From assembly GCA_963760715.1 (NCBI GenBank), contig CAVXDY010000007.1:620001-684000 (forward strand): a stretch of 64,000 nucleotides of DNA, read 5' to 3'. A program made the translations under genes and the position numbers. This document shows positions 26,800-35,038 of this stretch, piece after piece. The notes under the pieces were generated by a model, which saw only the letters and a program-made list of their open reading frames with translations, ran no database searches and was not told the origin of the DNA. Within the stretch, counting starts at the first letter, position 1. Each line of letters begins with the position of its first letter. The stretch is from CAVXDY01 sp963760715 (lineage in GTDB: Bacteria; Actinomycetota; Thermoleophilia; Miltoncostaeales; Miltoncostaeaceae).

Positions 26800-28233
26800 T
26801 CAGTAGCTCACGTCGTGGGGATAGCTCTCGCGCAGGCCCCCCGGGGTGATTCGCACGAAGCGGGCGTTGCGGTGCAGCTCCGGGATCGTATGGGCGTTGG
26901 AGTAGCTCATGCCCGACCGCAGGCCGCCCACCAGGCCGGCCAGCACGTCGGCGGCCGCGTCGCGCAGGGGGACCACCGCCTCGACGCCCTCGGGCACCAC
27001 CGGCGTGAACTCGGTGCCGTCACGCTCGGTCTCGCCCCGGGCCGCCGCCGCCGCCTCCGAGGCCATCCCGCGGAAGACCTTCACCCGCACCCCGTTCCGC
27101 GAGACCACCCGCCCGGGACTCTCCGGGGTCCCCGCCAGCAGGTTGCCCACCATCACCGTCTCCGCGCCCGCCGCGATGGCCTTGGCCACGTCCCCGCCCG
27201 CGCGGATGCCGCCGTCGGCGACCACCGGCACGTCGTCGCGGGCGCAGGCCTCCGCGCACTCCATGACCGCGGTGAGCTGCGGCACGCCGACGCCGGCGAC
27301 CACGCGGGTCGTGCAGACCGATCCCGGCCCCACGCCCACCTTGACCCCGTCCGCGCCGGCCTCGACCAGGTCGCGCGCGCCCTCGGCCGTCGCCACGTTG
27401 CCGGCCACGATCTCGGTCTCGCCGCCCACGGCCTCGCGCACCGCGCCCACGGCCCGCAGGGCCCGCTCGGTGTGTCCGTGCGCGATGTCCAGCACCAGCA
27501 CGTCGGCGCCGGCCTCGGCCAGCGCCCGCGCGCGCTCGAGGAAGTCGCCGCGCACCCCGATCGCGGCGCCCACCGCGAGCCGGCCCCGCGAGTCCTTGGT
27601 GGCCTCGGGCCGCTCGGCCCGCTGCCGCAGGTCGCGCAGCGTGATGAGGCCCACCAGGTGATCCTCCCCGTCCACGAGGGGCAGCTTCTCGACGCGCGCG
27701 TCGTGCAGCAGCCGCACCGCCTCCTCGCTGGTGGTCCCGGGGCCGCCGGTCACGAGGCGCTCGCGCGCGGTCATGATCTCGCTGACGGACACCCCGGGGT
27801 CGGGCTCGTCCATCACGTCGCGCCGCGTGAGGATGCCGCGCAGGCGCCCGCCCTCCGTCACCACCAGGCCGGTCACGCCCCGGCGCTCCATCTCGGCCCG
27901 CGCCGCGGCCAGGGTGGCGTCGGGGCCGATCGTGTGGGGGTCGGCGATCACGAGGGCCTCGGCGCGCTTCACCCACGCCACCTCCGCCACCTGGCGCTCG
28001 AGGGTGAGGAAGCGGTGGACGATGCCGAGGCCGCCGGCGCGGGCCATCGCGATCGCCATCTCGGACTCCGTGACCGTGTCCATGTTGGCGGAGACGATCG
28101 GCAGGGAGAGCCGCAGGCCCCGGGTGAAGCGGCTCGAGACGTCCACCTCGGAGCGTGAGCCGATGCCGCTCCGGCGCGGCGCGAGCAGCACGTCGTCGTA
28201 GGACAGCGCCAGCGGGATACCGGCCGCGTTCAC
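26800..28233 (-). CDS. guaB: IMP dehydrogenase
   Basis: 477 residues from the GTG at 28233 (VNAAGIPLALSYDDVLL). It makes XMP from IMP with NAD+, the committing step of GMP synthesis. The catalytic loop is GVGPGSVCTTRVVAGVGVPQ with the nucleophilic Cys, followed by VVADGGIRAGGDVAKA. A pair of CBS domains is inserted near residues 95-215 (GILTRRDVM, VSEIMTAR, LVGLITLRDL). No Shine-Dalgarno is visible before the GTG. The frame stays open further upstream but without family similarity. Confidence 0.95.
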   Translation of the reverse strand: MNAAGIPLALSYDDVLLAPRRSGIGSRSEVDVSSRFTRGLRLSLPIVSANMDTVTESEMAIAMARAGGLGIVHRFLTLERQVAEVAWVKRAEALVIADPHTIGPDATLAAARAEMERRGVTGLVVTEGGRLRGILTRRDVMDEPDPGVSVSEIMTARERLVTGGPGTTSEEAVRLLHDARVEKLPLVDGEDHLVGLITLRDLRQRAERPEATKDSRGRLAVGAAIGVRGDFLERARALAEAGADVLVLDIAHGHTERALRAVGAVREAVGGETEIVAGNVATAEGARDLVEAGADGVKVGVGPGSVCTTRVVAGVGVPQLTAVMECAEACARDDVPVVADGGIRAGGDVAKAIAAGAETVMVGNLLAGTPESPGRVVSRNGVRVKVFRGMASEAAAAARGETERDGTEFTPVVPEGVEAVVPLRDAAADVLAGLVGGLRSGMSYSNAHTIPELHRNARFVRITPGGLRESYPHDVSY

Positions 28234-28286
28234 GCGCTGGAGGATAGCCCACGCCCACCGGCCGCCGGCCGCCGTGATGCGTGAGG

Positions 28287-28292
28287 TAGCAT
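28287..28292 (+). promoter_or_regulatory. -10 element of a probable leaderless transcript (lipoprotein)
   Basis: TAGCAT ends six bases before the ATG at 28299, the spacing expected for a leaderless mRNA. It supports the lipoprotein start chosen at 28299. Confidence 0.42.
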
Positions 28293-28298
28293 CGCCCG

Positions 28299-28758
28299 AT
28301 GGCGCCCCGGCTGCACGTCGTGATCGCCGTCGGAGCGGTGGCCTGCGCGACGCTTTCGGGCTGCGGGGAAGGTCCGCACGAACCGGTCGAACGCGACGCC
28401 CTCCCAGTACGTCGCCGCGGCCCAGGCCCTGCTGGATCCCCCGGCCCAGCTCGCGTCCCTGGTGTCCGAGCGGTCGGCCGATCCGGCCGCGGCGATCCCG
28501 CCCCACCGGCAACTCGAGGACATCGTGGAGCGGGCCCGTGCCCGCCTGGCCGCGTTCCGGGCCCTGCGGCTCCGGGACCGGCGCCTGCGGGCTCAGCGCG
28601 ACCGCATCGCGACGTCGTACGAGGACCTCACGGCGCTCATGCCCGCCACGGTCGACGCCCTCGCCGATCACGATCGCGGCGCCCTCGCCACGGCCGCGTC
28701 CCCCTTCCTCGCCGCCCTTCGAGGGCTCTCATCCGTCACCGCCGCGCCCTCGTCCTGA
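28299..28758 (+). pseudogene. Lipoprotein gene interrupted by a +1 frameshift
   Basis: The first frame gives a lipoprotein signal from the ATG at 28299, with lipobox LSGC in ATLSGCGEGPHEPVERDA, then becomes Arg/Pro-rich nonsense. The +1 frame gives a coherent helical protein, YVAAAQALLDPPAQLASL onward, stopping at 28758. Removing one C from the run at 28399-28401 joins them as VERDASQYVAAAQALL and makes a protein of about 152 residues. Either the gene is broken or the sequence has a single-base insertion. The mature part is helical and charged (ERARARLAAFRALRLRDRRL). Function unknown. Confidence 0.6.
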
Positions 28759-29231
28759 TCCCGCTGGCCCTGCTCGCCGCGGCCTGCGGGGGCGGGACGC
28801 TCGCGTCGTCGACCGCGCCGCTCGCGGACGGGACCCAGGTCTCCCCGCGCAGCTACCTGGCCGACACGGCCGCGGCGGCGGACGCGGTGTCGGACTTCGT
28901 GGCCGTGACCGAGAGCATCGGCCCGGTCGCCCGGGCCCCGCGCCTGAGGCAGGTCGCGCCGGAGCTGCGCGCCCCGCTCGCGCGCGCCACCGCCCTCGCG
29001 CGCCGCCTCGACGCGGCCCGCCTCGAGGACGCCCGGCTGGAGGAGCAGCGCCGGCTGGCCGTCGCGGCCCTGGGACAGGTGGTGCGGGCCATGGAGCAGA
29101 CGTCGGCCGCGGCCGACGCCGCGAATCCGGTGAAGCTGGTCGCCGCCGTCGAGGACCTGGACGCGGCGGTGGCGGAGCTGCGCGATCGCCCGGACAGCTC
29201 CGGGAGCCCCACCGAGACGGCCCCGGGCTGA
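28731..29231 (+). CDS. Lipoprotein of unknown function, start codon unclear
   Basis: About 166 residues: IRHRRALVLIPLALLAAACGG is a clear lipoprotein signal (lipobox LAAAC) followed by a helical, Ala/Arg-rich mature domain (SYLADTAAAADAVSDF, AVEDLDAAVAELRD). No ATG, GTG or TTG lies in frame near the signal. An ATC at 28731 has GAGGG five bases upstream and would be the first codon, which is very rare, or the start was lost by a base change. It overlaps the end of the preceding lipoprotein gene by 28 bp, so coupled translation is likely. Confidence 0.55.
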   Translation: MRHRRALVLIPLALLAAACGGGTLASSTAPLADGTQVSPRSYLADTAAAADAVSDFVAVTESIGPVARAPRLRQVAPELRAPLARATALARRLDAARLEDARLEEQRRLAVAALGQVVRAMEQTSAAADAANPVKLVAAVEDLDAAVAELRDRPDSSGSPTETAPG

Positions 29232-29362
29232 CCGCGGGCGGGCGCGCGCGCGTGTGATCGCGCGACCATCATGCTCGCGGGGGTCGCTGCCGATGGGATC
29301 TGTGCGCCGCTGCCCGGGGGTGGCGGCGCTCTCTCCCCTTCGTCACCAAGGACGGTGCCGTC

Positions 29363-29779
29363 TTGTCCGTGGATCAGGTTCGCGTCCACATCGTCAGCCG
29401 CAGCCCGGAGTGCTCGACGGATCTCGCGGCGGCTCTCGCCGACGAGGTGCGCCGCCGCCACCCCGGCGCCGAGCTGGTGCTGGCCGTGGAGGACGAGGAT
29501 GCGGGTCCGGGCGACGGAGCGCTCACACCCCGCGAGCGGGTCGTGCTCGACATGATGCGGGAGCACCTCACGGACAAGGAGATCGCCCAGCGCATGGGCA
29601 TCTCGTGGCACACCGTGCGCAGCCACGCCCGATCGATCCTGCGCAAGCACGGCGTGCACTCGCGCCGCGACATCGCGGTCCGCGGGCTGCGCGGGAACCT
29701 CCCCGCGCCGCTCATCCAGATCGCCCCGCCGCTGGTTGGCGGGGCCGCCGAGCCCTCACCCAAGCTGCCGCGCGGGTGA
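29363..29779 (+). CDS. LuxR/FixJ-type HTH regulator without receiver domain
   Basis: 138 residues from TTG 29363 (GTG 29369 also possible). The C-terminal HTH is canonical: LTPRERVVLDMMREHLTDKEIAQRMGI and SWHTVRSHARSILRKHGVHSRRDIAV (in two parts). The N-terminal 50 residues (VRVHIVSRSPECSTDLAAAL) are too short for a receiver and match nothing I know. Likely a small DNA-binding regulator. The 131-bp gap before it (29232-29362) has a GCGCGCGCGC run and nothing else I can name. Confidence 0.8.
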   Translation: MSVDQVRVHIVSRSPECSTDLAAALADEVRRRHPGAELVLAVEDEDAGPGDGALTPRERVVLDMMREHLTDKEIAQRMGISWHTVRSHARSILRKHGVHSRRDIAVRGLRGNLPAPLIQIAPPLVGGAAEPSPKLPRG

Positions 29780-29851
29780 CGGGGCCCGTGGTCGGTGGAG
29801 GGGGCGTCGGGAGGCCGCTCCCCCCACCGGTCGCGGACAGCCATTGGTGGC

Positions 29852-30961
29852 TCAGGACACCTCGGGCGGGGAGAGCTCCCGCAGCACGGCCGACGCCTCG
29901 GCCACGATCTCCCGCACGATGTCGCCGGCCGGGAGCGAGCGGCCCGAGAGCCCCGCGGCCTGGCCCGCCCACAGGGCGAGCAGCTCCGGCTCGTCCTGAC
30001 GGGCCGCGGCCGCGCGTAGCCCCGCGCTCGCCGCGGCCTGGCGCGGCCAGCCCAGGGCCGGCGGACCGGCCGCCTCGAGGACGTCGATCAGGCGGTTCCG
30101 GATGCCGCGTGCCGGGCGGCCCGACACCGCCCGCGTGATCACGGTGTCCACGTCGCGCGCCTCGCGGAGGCGCTGCCGGTAGGACTCCGGCACGCCGCTC
30201 TCCACGGCCCCCAGGAAGCGCGTGCCGAGCTGCACGCCCTGGGCGCCCAGGGCCAGGGCCGCGGCGAGGCCCCGCCCGTCCATCACCGCGCCCGCCGCCA
30301 CGACCGGGACGTCCACCGCCCGCACCACCTGGGGCACGAGGGCGAAGGTCCCGACCAGCGGCGCCTCGCCGTCCGCCGGGAGGTCGAACGTGGAGCGGTG
30401 GCCGCCCGCCTCGGCGCCCTGGGCCACGATGGCGTCGGCGCCCTCCTCCACCGCGCGGACCGCGTCCTCCACCGTGGAGGCCATCACGATGACGGCGGCG
30501 CCGGCGCCGCGGGCCAGGTCGTGCACCGGCCCCGGCGCGCCCAGGCCCACGCTGACCACCCGCGCGCCGGCGGCGAGCCCGGCCTCCACCAGCTCGGGAG
30601 CCGAGGCCGCGGCCGGGGCCGGGGGAGGGTTCTCGGGCACCCCCAGCTCCCACCGCAGCGGGGCCAGCGCCGTGCGCGGGTCGGTGCCCCGGGGGTCCGG
30701 GGGGGTCGGCGCCGCGACGAGGACGTTGACCGCGATCGGCGACGCCGTGAGGGCGCATGCCCGCTCGACCGCGTCGGATGCGGCCTCGGCGCTCATGCCG
30801 CTCAGGCCGAAGGTTCCGAGCCCCCCGGCCTCGGAGACCGCCGCCACCAGCTCGGGCGTGGTCGGGCCTCCGGCCATGCCCGCCAGCAGCACGGGATGGC
30901 GGATCCCGAGCAGCGCGCAGAGCCGGTTTGCGAAGGGGGGATCCGTGTCCGCGCGCGACAT
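29852..30961 (-). CDS. Nitronate monooxygenase / 2-nitropropane dioxygenase family protein
   Basis: 369 residues from the ATG at 30961 (MSRADTDPPFANRLCALLG). FMN-dependent TIM barrel: HPVLLAGMAGG at the N-terminus, AIVAQGAEAGGHRS with the catalytic His of class I enzymes, PVVAAGAVMDGRG and ALGAQGVQLGTRFLG for the FMN phosphate. It oxidises alkyl nitronates such as propionate-3-nitronate, a detoxification reaction, although many members have other or unknown substrates. Stand-alone gene. Confidence 0.85.
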   Translation of the reverse strand: MSRADTDPPFANRLCALLGIRHPVLLAGMAGGPTTPELVAAVSEAGGLGTFGLSGMSAEAASDAVERACALTASPIAVNVLVAAPTPPDPRGTDPRTALAPLRWELGVPENPPPAPAAASAPELVEAGLAAGARVVSVGLGAPGPVHDLARGAGAAVIVMASTVEDAVRAVEEGADAIVAQGAEAGGHRSTFDLPADGEAPLVGTFALVPQVVRAVDVPVVAAGAVMDGRGLAAALALGAQGVQLGTRFLGAVESGVPESYRQRLREARDVDTVITRAVSGRPARGIRNRLIDVLEAAGPPALGWPRQAAASAGLRAAAARQDEPELLALWAGQAAGLSGRSLPAGDIVREIVAEASAVLRELSPPEVS

Positions 30962-31002
30962 CCGCGTCCCCAAATCTCAAGCACGACAGCCGGGACACCG
31001 AA

Positions 31003-31040
31003 AGAGGGAACAAGCCGGGCCTCACCGGATCGTTCCCTCT
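31003..31040 (+). promoter_or_regulatory. Inverted repeat in the leader of the small peptide gene
   Basis: AGAGGGAAC at 31003-31011 and its exact complement GTTCCCTCT at 31032-31040, with an inner CCGG/CCGG pairing, make a stem-loop ending 16 bases before the ATG at 31057. It could be an operator or an RNA leader element. Confidence 0.5.
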
Positions 31041-31056
31041 ACGGAAAGGCTACAAG

Positions 31057-31155
31057 ATGCGCCGCCACCTGCTCGCGCTGTACGTGGCCGGTGCTGCTGT
31101 CGCGACGCTCGTCGCCGCCAACAGCGCCGTCGCCGCGACCTGGACCCGCCGTTAG
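31057..31155 (+). CDS. Tiny secreted peptide
   Basis: 32 codons, ATG with GGAAAGG eight bases upstream. MRRHLLALYVAGAAVATL starts a complete Sec signal peptide ending in ANSAVAA; cleavage after AVA or AVAA would release only ATWTRR or TWTRR. Lies alone between two convergent-facing minus-strand genes, with a hairpin in its leader and another after its stop. The product is a candidate exported hexa/pentapeptide or a leader ORF. No homology can be judged from sequence alone. Confidence 0.55.
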   Translation: MRRHLLALYVAGAAVATLVAANSAVAATWTRR

Positions 31156-31177
31156 CACCCGGTCCACGGATCGGGCC

Positions 31178-31197
31178 GGCGCCTGCCGAGAGGCGCC
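31178..31197 (+). terminator. Possible hairpin terminator after the peptide gene
   Basis: GGCGCCT, 6-base loop, AGGCGCC, 22 bases after the stop, flanked by further complementary GGCC segments. No T-run follows, so its role as a terminator is uncertain. Confidence 0.4.
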
Positions 31198-31248
31198 CGC
31201 CGGCCGGTCCGGACCGCAACCCTCCCGGAGGAAGGCGGGGAACCGCCC

Positions 31249-32001
31249 CTAGAAGTCGTCGGTGGACGCGAGGCTGAGGGCCTCCTCGCGCGCCCGCACG
31301 ACCTCCCACGGGATCGTGATCGACCGGCCCTGCATCTCCACCGTGCCGGTTCCGCGCAGCTTGCTGAAGGCGGTGGTGACCGCCTCGCGCGACGCGCCCA
31401 CCAGCGACGCCCACTGAGCGTGGGTCAGATCCAGCCGCAGCTCGATGCCCGCGCGCGTGGCCACGCCGAAGCGGTCGGCGAGCTGGTGCAGCCGCGCCCG
31501 GAGGCGATCCTCGACCCGCATCTCGCTGACGAGCGCGACGGTCTCGCGCAGCATGGCGACGCGATCCGTGAGCATCTCGGCCAGGTTGCGGCCGAGGCGC
31601 GGGTAGCGCGCCATGAGCCCCTCGACCGCGCGGCCGGAGAGCGGCGAGACGGCCGCGTCCTCCAGGGCGCTCACGCAGGAGCTGGGGCCGGCGCCGAGCG
31701 TGGAGTAGATGGCGCCCGCGTCGAGCAGCGAGATCATGATCTCGTGGCCGGGCGCGGTCGACTCGAAGAGCGCCAGACGCCCCTCGCGGACCACGAAGAG
31801 GTGGTCCGGCCGTCCGAGGGGCTCCGGCATGGAGGCCCCGCGCGGCCAGCGCACCAGCGGCAGCCGGCTGTCGAGCAGGATGAGGTCCCGCTCCGGCAGC
31901 CCGGCGAAGAGGTCCATCTGCGTGAGGGCGATGCGCCCGGACCCGCTGACACCCGAGGCCCGGAAGCCGTTCTCGCGCAGTTCAGAGAGGGCCGTTGCCA
32001 T
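31249..32001 (-). CDS. Crp/Fnr-family transcriptional regulator
   Basis: 250 residues from ATG 32001. N-terminal cyclic-nucleotide-binding-like beta-roll (LFAGLPERDLILLDSRLP through LFVVREGRLALFES), dimer helix, and Crp-type HTH (LDLTHAQWASLVGASREAVT, TAFSKLRGTGTV). No Cys cluster for Fe-S and no complete cAMP phosphate-binding RxS motif, so the ligand is unknown; a heme- or redox-sensing role is possible. Divergent from the MntR-like regulator across 137 bp. Confidence 0.88.
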   Translation of the reverse strand: MATALSELRENGFRASGVSGSGRIALTQMDLFAGLPERDLILLDSRLPLVRWPRGASMPEPLGRPDHLFVVREGRLALFESTAPGHEIMISLLDAGAIYSTLGAGPSSCVSALEDAAVSPLSGRAVEGLMARYPRLGRNLAEMLTDRVAMLRETVALVSEMRVEDRLRARLHQLADRFGVATRAGIELRLDLTHAQWASLVGASREAVTTAFSKLRGTGTVEMQGRSITIPWEVVRAREEALSLASTDDF

Positions 32002-32138
32002 GGCGGGGACTGTTGCACCCCTTTGTTATGGCCCGCTAAGAACCGGCGCAAGATGTGGGGGGGGCGGCGCGCGGGGGTCTGATCGCCCTCGGCGAAGGGC
32101 CGGTACCATGCGGCGTGCGAACCGGCGAGGAGACGAGA

Positions 32139-32822
32139 GTGGAACGGCCGAGCCCCGCCGTGCAGGACTACCTCAAGGCCATCCACCGCCTCGGCGAGTC
32201 GGCGGACCACGAGGGACCCATCACCACCACCCAGGTGGCGGAGGCCCTCGGCGTCACCACGGCGTCTGCCAGCAACATGCTGAAGAGGCTCGACGGCCTC
32301 GGGTACGTGACCCAGGTCAAGCGGCAGGGCGTGGACCTGACCGAGCCGGGCCGCCAGGCGGCGCTCGAGGTCATCCGCCACCACCGCCTGCTGGAGACCT
32401 ATCTGGCCACGCGGCTGGGCATGTCATGGGACGAGGTCCACCGCGAGGCCGAGGTGCTGGAGCACCACGTCTCGGAGGCCCTCGCCGCCCGCATCGCGGA
32501 GGAGCTGGGCCATCCCGAGCGCGACCCGCACGGGCACCCCATCCCCACCAGCGCCGGGCAGCTCACGACCGTGCCCGCGCGGCGCCTGTCGGAGCTCCCC
32601 GACGGGTCCGAGGCCGTCGTCGGGCGGGTCGACGACCAGGACGACGCGCTGCTGCGGTTCCTGGCCGAGCGCGGCCTGGTGCCCGACGCGACCCTCGAGG
32701 TGCTCGAGCACGCCCCCTTCGGCGGTCCCATCTCGGTCCGCGTGGGCGGTCGAATGGTCGAGGTGCCGCCGGCCGCCGCCCAGGCCGTGCACGTCCAAAC
32801 CGGCGCCGATACCACGGCGTAG
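32139..32822 (+). CDS. DtxR-family metalloregulator with MntR-like metal ligands
   Basis: 227 residues from GTG 32139 (GAGGAG about 8 bases upstream). N-terminal winged helix (TTTQVAEALGVTTASASNML), dimerisation/metal domain, and a C-terminal SH3/FeoA-like domain. Metal ligands by alignment to DtxR: His82, Glu86, His101, Glu108, His109. At the two positions that set selectivity it has Asp10 (DtxR Met10, MntR Asp8) and Glu105 (DtxR Cys102, MntR Glu99). It should therefore respond to Mn2+ rather than Fe2+ (family knowledge; inference here). No Mn transporter is adjacent. Confidence 0.9.
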   Translation: MERPSPAVQDYLKAIHRLGESADHEGPITTTQVAEALGVTTASASNMLKRLDGLGYVTQVKRQGVDLTEPGRQAALEVIRHHRLLETYLATRLGMSWDEVHREAEVLEHHVSEALAARIAEELGHPERDPHGHPIPTSAGQLTTVPARRLSELPDGSEAVVGRVDDQDDALLRFLAERGLVPDATLEVLEHAPFGGPISVRVGGRMVEVPPAAAQAVHVQTGADTTA

Positions 32823-32896
32823 GAGGCGTGTGTGCGAGACTTGCGGACCGCCCCCCCGAGCGGCGTCGCAGCGCACCCGACCGAGGAGAACCTCCC

Positions 32897-33358
32897 GTGC
32901 CCCGCAAGCCACTCATCGCCGTGATCGCGGCCGCCCTGGTCGCGGCCTCGCTCGGCCTCAGCGCCTGTGGCGGCGACAACTCGTCGTCGGCCACCACGAC
33001 CGAGGCTCCGGCGGCCGCCACCACCGCGCCCGCCACGACCGCGGCTCCGGCCACCACCGCGGCTCCGGCCTCCGCCAAGGTGGCGGTCGACGCCGACCCG
33101 TCAGGGCAGCTCGCCTTCGTCCAGAAGACCCTCACCGCGACGGCCGGCTCGGTCACCTTCACCCTGACCAACGACGCGCCCGTGGGCCACAACCTGGCGA
33201 TCACGGGCAACGGCGTGAACGCCGGGCCCACCGACACGATCGACAACGGCGCGACGGCCGACCTGACGGTCAACCTGAAGCCCGGCACGTACACCTTCTA
33301 CTGCGCGGTTCCGGGCCACGAGCAGGCCGGCATGAAGGGCACCCTCACCGTCACCTAG
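32897..33358 (+). CDS. Plastocyanin/auracyanin-like copper lipoprotein
   Basis: 153 residues, GTG with GAGGAG upstream. Lipobox LSAC, Cys24 lipidated; Ala/Thr-rich linker to residue 60; then a cupredoxin domain with type 1 copper ligands His98 (VGHN), Cys136, His141 and Met146 (C-x4-H-x4-M). It would carry single electrons on the outer face of the membrane, as auracyanin does between a menaquinol-oxidising complex and a terminal oxidase. Follows the MntR-like gene by 74 bp; the neighbouring mqnD fits a menaquinone-based chain. Confidence 0.92.
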   Translation: MPRKPLIAVIAAALVAASLGLSACGGDNSSSATTTEAPAAATTAPATTAAPATTAAPASAKVAVDADPSGQLAFVQKTLTATAGSVTFTLTNDAPVGHNLAITGNGVNAGPTDTIDNGATADLTVNLKPGTYTFYCAVPGHEQAGMKGTLTVT

Positions 33359-33366
33359 CCTGGGCG

Positions 33367-33801
33367 TCACTCCTCGGAGTAGGGCTGGGAATCGGCGATG
33401 AGGTCGTCGATCTCCAGCCCGAGGCCCTGCATGTAGAAGGGCGTGAGCAGGTTGAGCGTGTGGCGGCACGCGGGGCAGATCGGCAGCGGGGGAGGGGGAG
33501 GGAGCCCCTCCGTCTCGCCGGCCAGGCTGTAGGCCGAGCCGCAGTAGCGGACGCAGACGCCGCAGGATCCCGCCCTGCAGTCCAGCCGAACCAGGTCCAC
33601 GCCCGCCGAGCCGATCTGCTCGATCCAGGCCCGGTGGCGCGCGGCGTAGGCGGCCGCCTCGTCGCGCAGGGCCGCCCGCGCCTCCGGCGACCAGCCCTCG
33701 CGCAGGGCCGTGGCGAAGGGCTCGGGCGGGTCGTCGACCGACCGGAAGCGCTCGGTCCACCGGTCGATCTCGGCGTCCCAGTCGCGCCCGGCGCCGGGCA
33801 T
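33367..33801 (-). CDS. Cys-rich protein of unknown function next to mqnD
   Basis: 144 residues. An acidic helical N-terminal half, then a Cys cluster DCRAGSCGVCVRYCGSAYSL and a second pair in ICPACRHTLNLL, ending in an acidic tail. Six Cys could bind Zn or an Fe-S centre. Its start is 4 bp downstream of the mqnD stop, so the two are co-transcribed. I do not recognise the family. Confidence 0.65.
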   Translation of the reverse strand: MPGAGRDWDAEIDRWTERFRSVDDPPEPFATALREGWSPEARAALRDEAAAYAARHRAWIEQIGSAGVDLVRLDCRAGSCGVCVRYCGSAYSLAGETEGLPPPPPLPICPACRHTLNLLTPFYMQGLGLEIDDLIADSQPYSEE

Positions 33802-33805
33802 CGCG

Positions 33806-34654
33806 CTAGTCCTCGACGAAGTCGACGACCGGCGCCGAGGCGATCAGGCCGGCCTCGTGCCCGCGGCGCAGCAGCTCGGCCACCGCGGCCCGCCCGTCCT
33901 CCCCGTAGTCGAGGGTGCGGTCGTTGACGTACATGCCCACGAACTCGTCGGCGAGCGCCCGGTCGAGGCCGCGCCCGAACTGCTCGGCGTGCGCGAGGGC
34001 GCCGGCCCGGTGCTCCAGGCCGTAGGCGATGCTCTGGCGCAGCAGGCGCGACAGCCGGGGGAGGGTGTCGCCCTCGTCGAGGTCGCGGCGCACCGCGTTG
34101 GCGCCCAGCGGCAGCGGAAGGCCGCCGGTCAGCTCCTGCCACCACTCGCCCAGGTTCAGGATGGACCGGAGGCCCTGGGACCCGTAGGTGAGCTGGCCCT
34201 CGTGGATCACCAGGCCCGCGTCCACCTCGCCGGCCTCGACCACGTCGAGGATCCGGTCGAACGGCGTGATGACGGGGTCGGCGATCCTCCCCACGGCGAG
34301 CTGGAGCTGCAGGAACGCGCTGGTCAGGAGGCCCGGGACGGCCACGCGCAGGCTCGGCAGGGAGGCCGGGTCGAGCGCCTCCCGGGCCACCACCATCGGC
34401 CCGTACCCCTCTCCCATCGAGGCGCCGTGGGGCAGGAGCCGGTAGCGGTCGGAGAGGTACGCGTACGCGTGCACCGAGAGCGCGGTCACCTCGAGCCGGC
34501 CCTCGCGAGCCCAGTCGTTGAGGGTCTCGATGTCGCGCAGCACGTGCTCGAAGCGGAAGCCGTCGGTCGGGATGAGCTCCTCGGCCAGGGCGTAGAACAT
34601 GAAGGCGTCGTCGGGGTCGGGGCTGTGCCCCAGGCGGATCAGGCGGTCGCTCAC
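33806..34654 (-). CDS. mqnD: MqnD-type 1,4-dihydroxy-6-naphthoate synthase (futalosine menaquinone pathway)
   Basis: 282 residues. Converts cyclic dehypoxanthinyl futalosine to 1,4-dihydroxy-6-naphthoate. Periplasmic-binding-protein-like fold; signature LGHSPDPDDAFMFYAL at the N-terminus (a variant of SPCPNDTF), LSVHAYAYLSDRY, and catalytic region DAGLVIHEGQLTYG containing the essential His. Length fits the family. No other mqn gene is in the window. Its presence indicates menaquinone made by the futalosine route. Confidence 0.88.
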   Translation of the reverse strand: MSDRLIRLGHSPDPDDAFMFYALAEELIPTDGFRFEHVLRDIETLNDWAREGRLEVTALSVHAYAYLSDRYRLLPHGASMGEGYGPMVVAREALDPASLPSLRVAVPGLLTSAFLQLQLAVGRIADPVITPFDRILDVVEAGEVDAGLVIHEGQLTYGSQGLRSILNLGEWWQELTGGLPLPLGANAVRRDLDEGDTLPRLSRLLRQSIAYGLEHRAGALAHAEQFGRGLDRALADEFVGMYVNDRTLDYGEDGRAAVAELLRRGHEAGLIASAPVVDFVED

Positions 34655-34681
34655 GTGCCTCCTATCGGGGGGCGGGGCGGA

Positions 34682-35038
34682 TCAGAAGTAGGTGTCGTCG
34701 GGGCGCCATGGGGGCGCGCACGCGCACAGGAGGCGCACGGGCCCTCCGGCCTCGGCCCGGATCTGATGCCAGGCCCCGGGCGGGATCAGGATCGCGTCGC
34801 CGGCGGTGACCCGCGCGATCTCGCCGTCGACCTCGATCTCGCCGGCGCCCTCCACCAGGTAGTAGATCTCCTCGCTCTCCCGGTGGTGGTGGCGCACCGT
34901 GGTCTGCCCCGCCTCGATCGTGGCCTCGGCCAGGCTCTGGTGGGCCACGGGGGCGTTGGAGCGGTCGAGGAGCGAGCGGATGGTGCTGCCGTCGTTCGTC
35001 GTGAACGGCTCGGCTTGGGCGCGGGACCGGATCTCCAC
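34682..35038 (-). CDS. Cupin-domain protein
   Basis: 118 residues, GTG start. Both cupin motifs are intact: G(X)5HXH-type TTVRHHHRESEEIYYLVEGAGE and PPGAWHQI, giving three His and one Glu for a metal. Similar to mannose-6-phosphate isomerase-like small cupins. Substrate unknown. Upstream of mqnD by 27 bp on the same strand. Confidence 0.85.
   Translation of the reverse strand: MEIRSRAQAEPFTTNDGSTIRSLLDRSNAPVAHQSLAEATIEAGQTTVRHHHRESEEIYYLVEGAGEIEVDGEIARVTAGDAILIPPGAWHQIRAEAGGPVRLLCACAPPWRPDDTYF

Noticed and set aside
29232..29362. GCGCGCGCGC run as possible Z-DNA or repeat element
   Set aside because: Too short and expected by composition at this G+C; no repeat elsewhere.
31178..31197. Strong intrinsic terminator after the small peptide gene
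   Set aside because: Hairpin is only 7 bp and lacks a T-run, so it is listed with low confidence rather than as a certain terminator.
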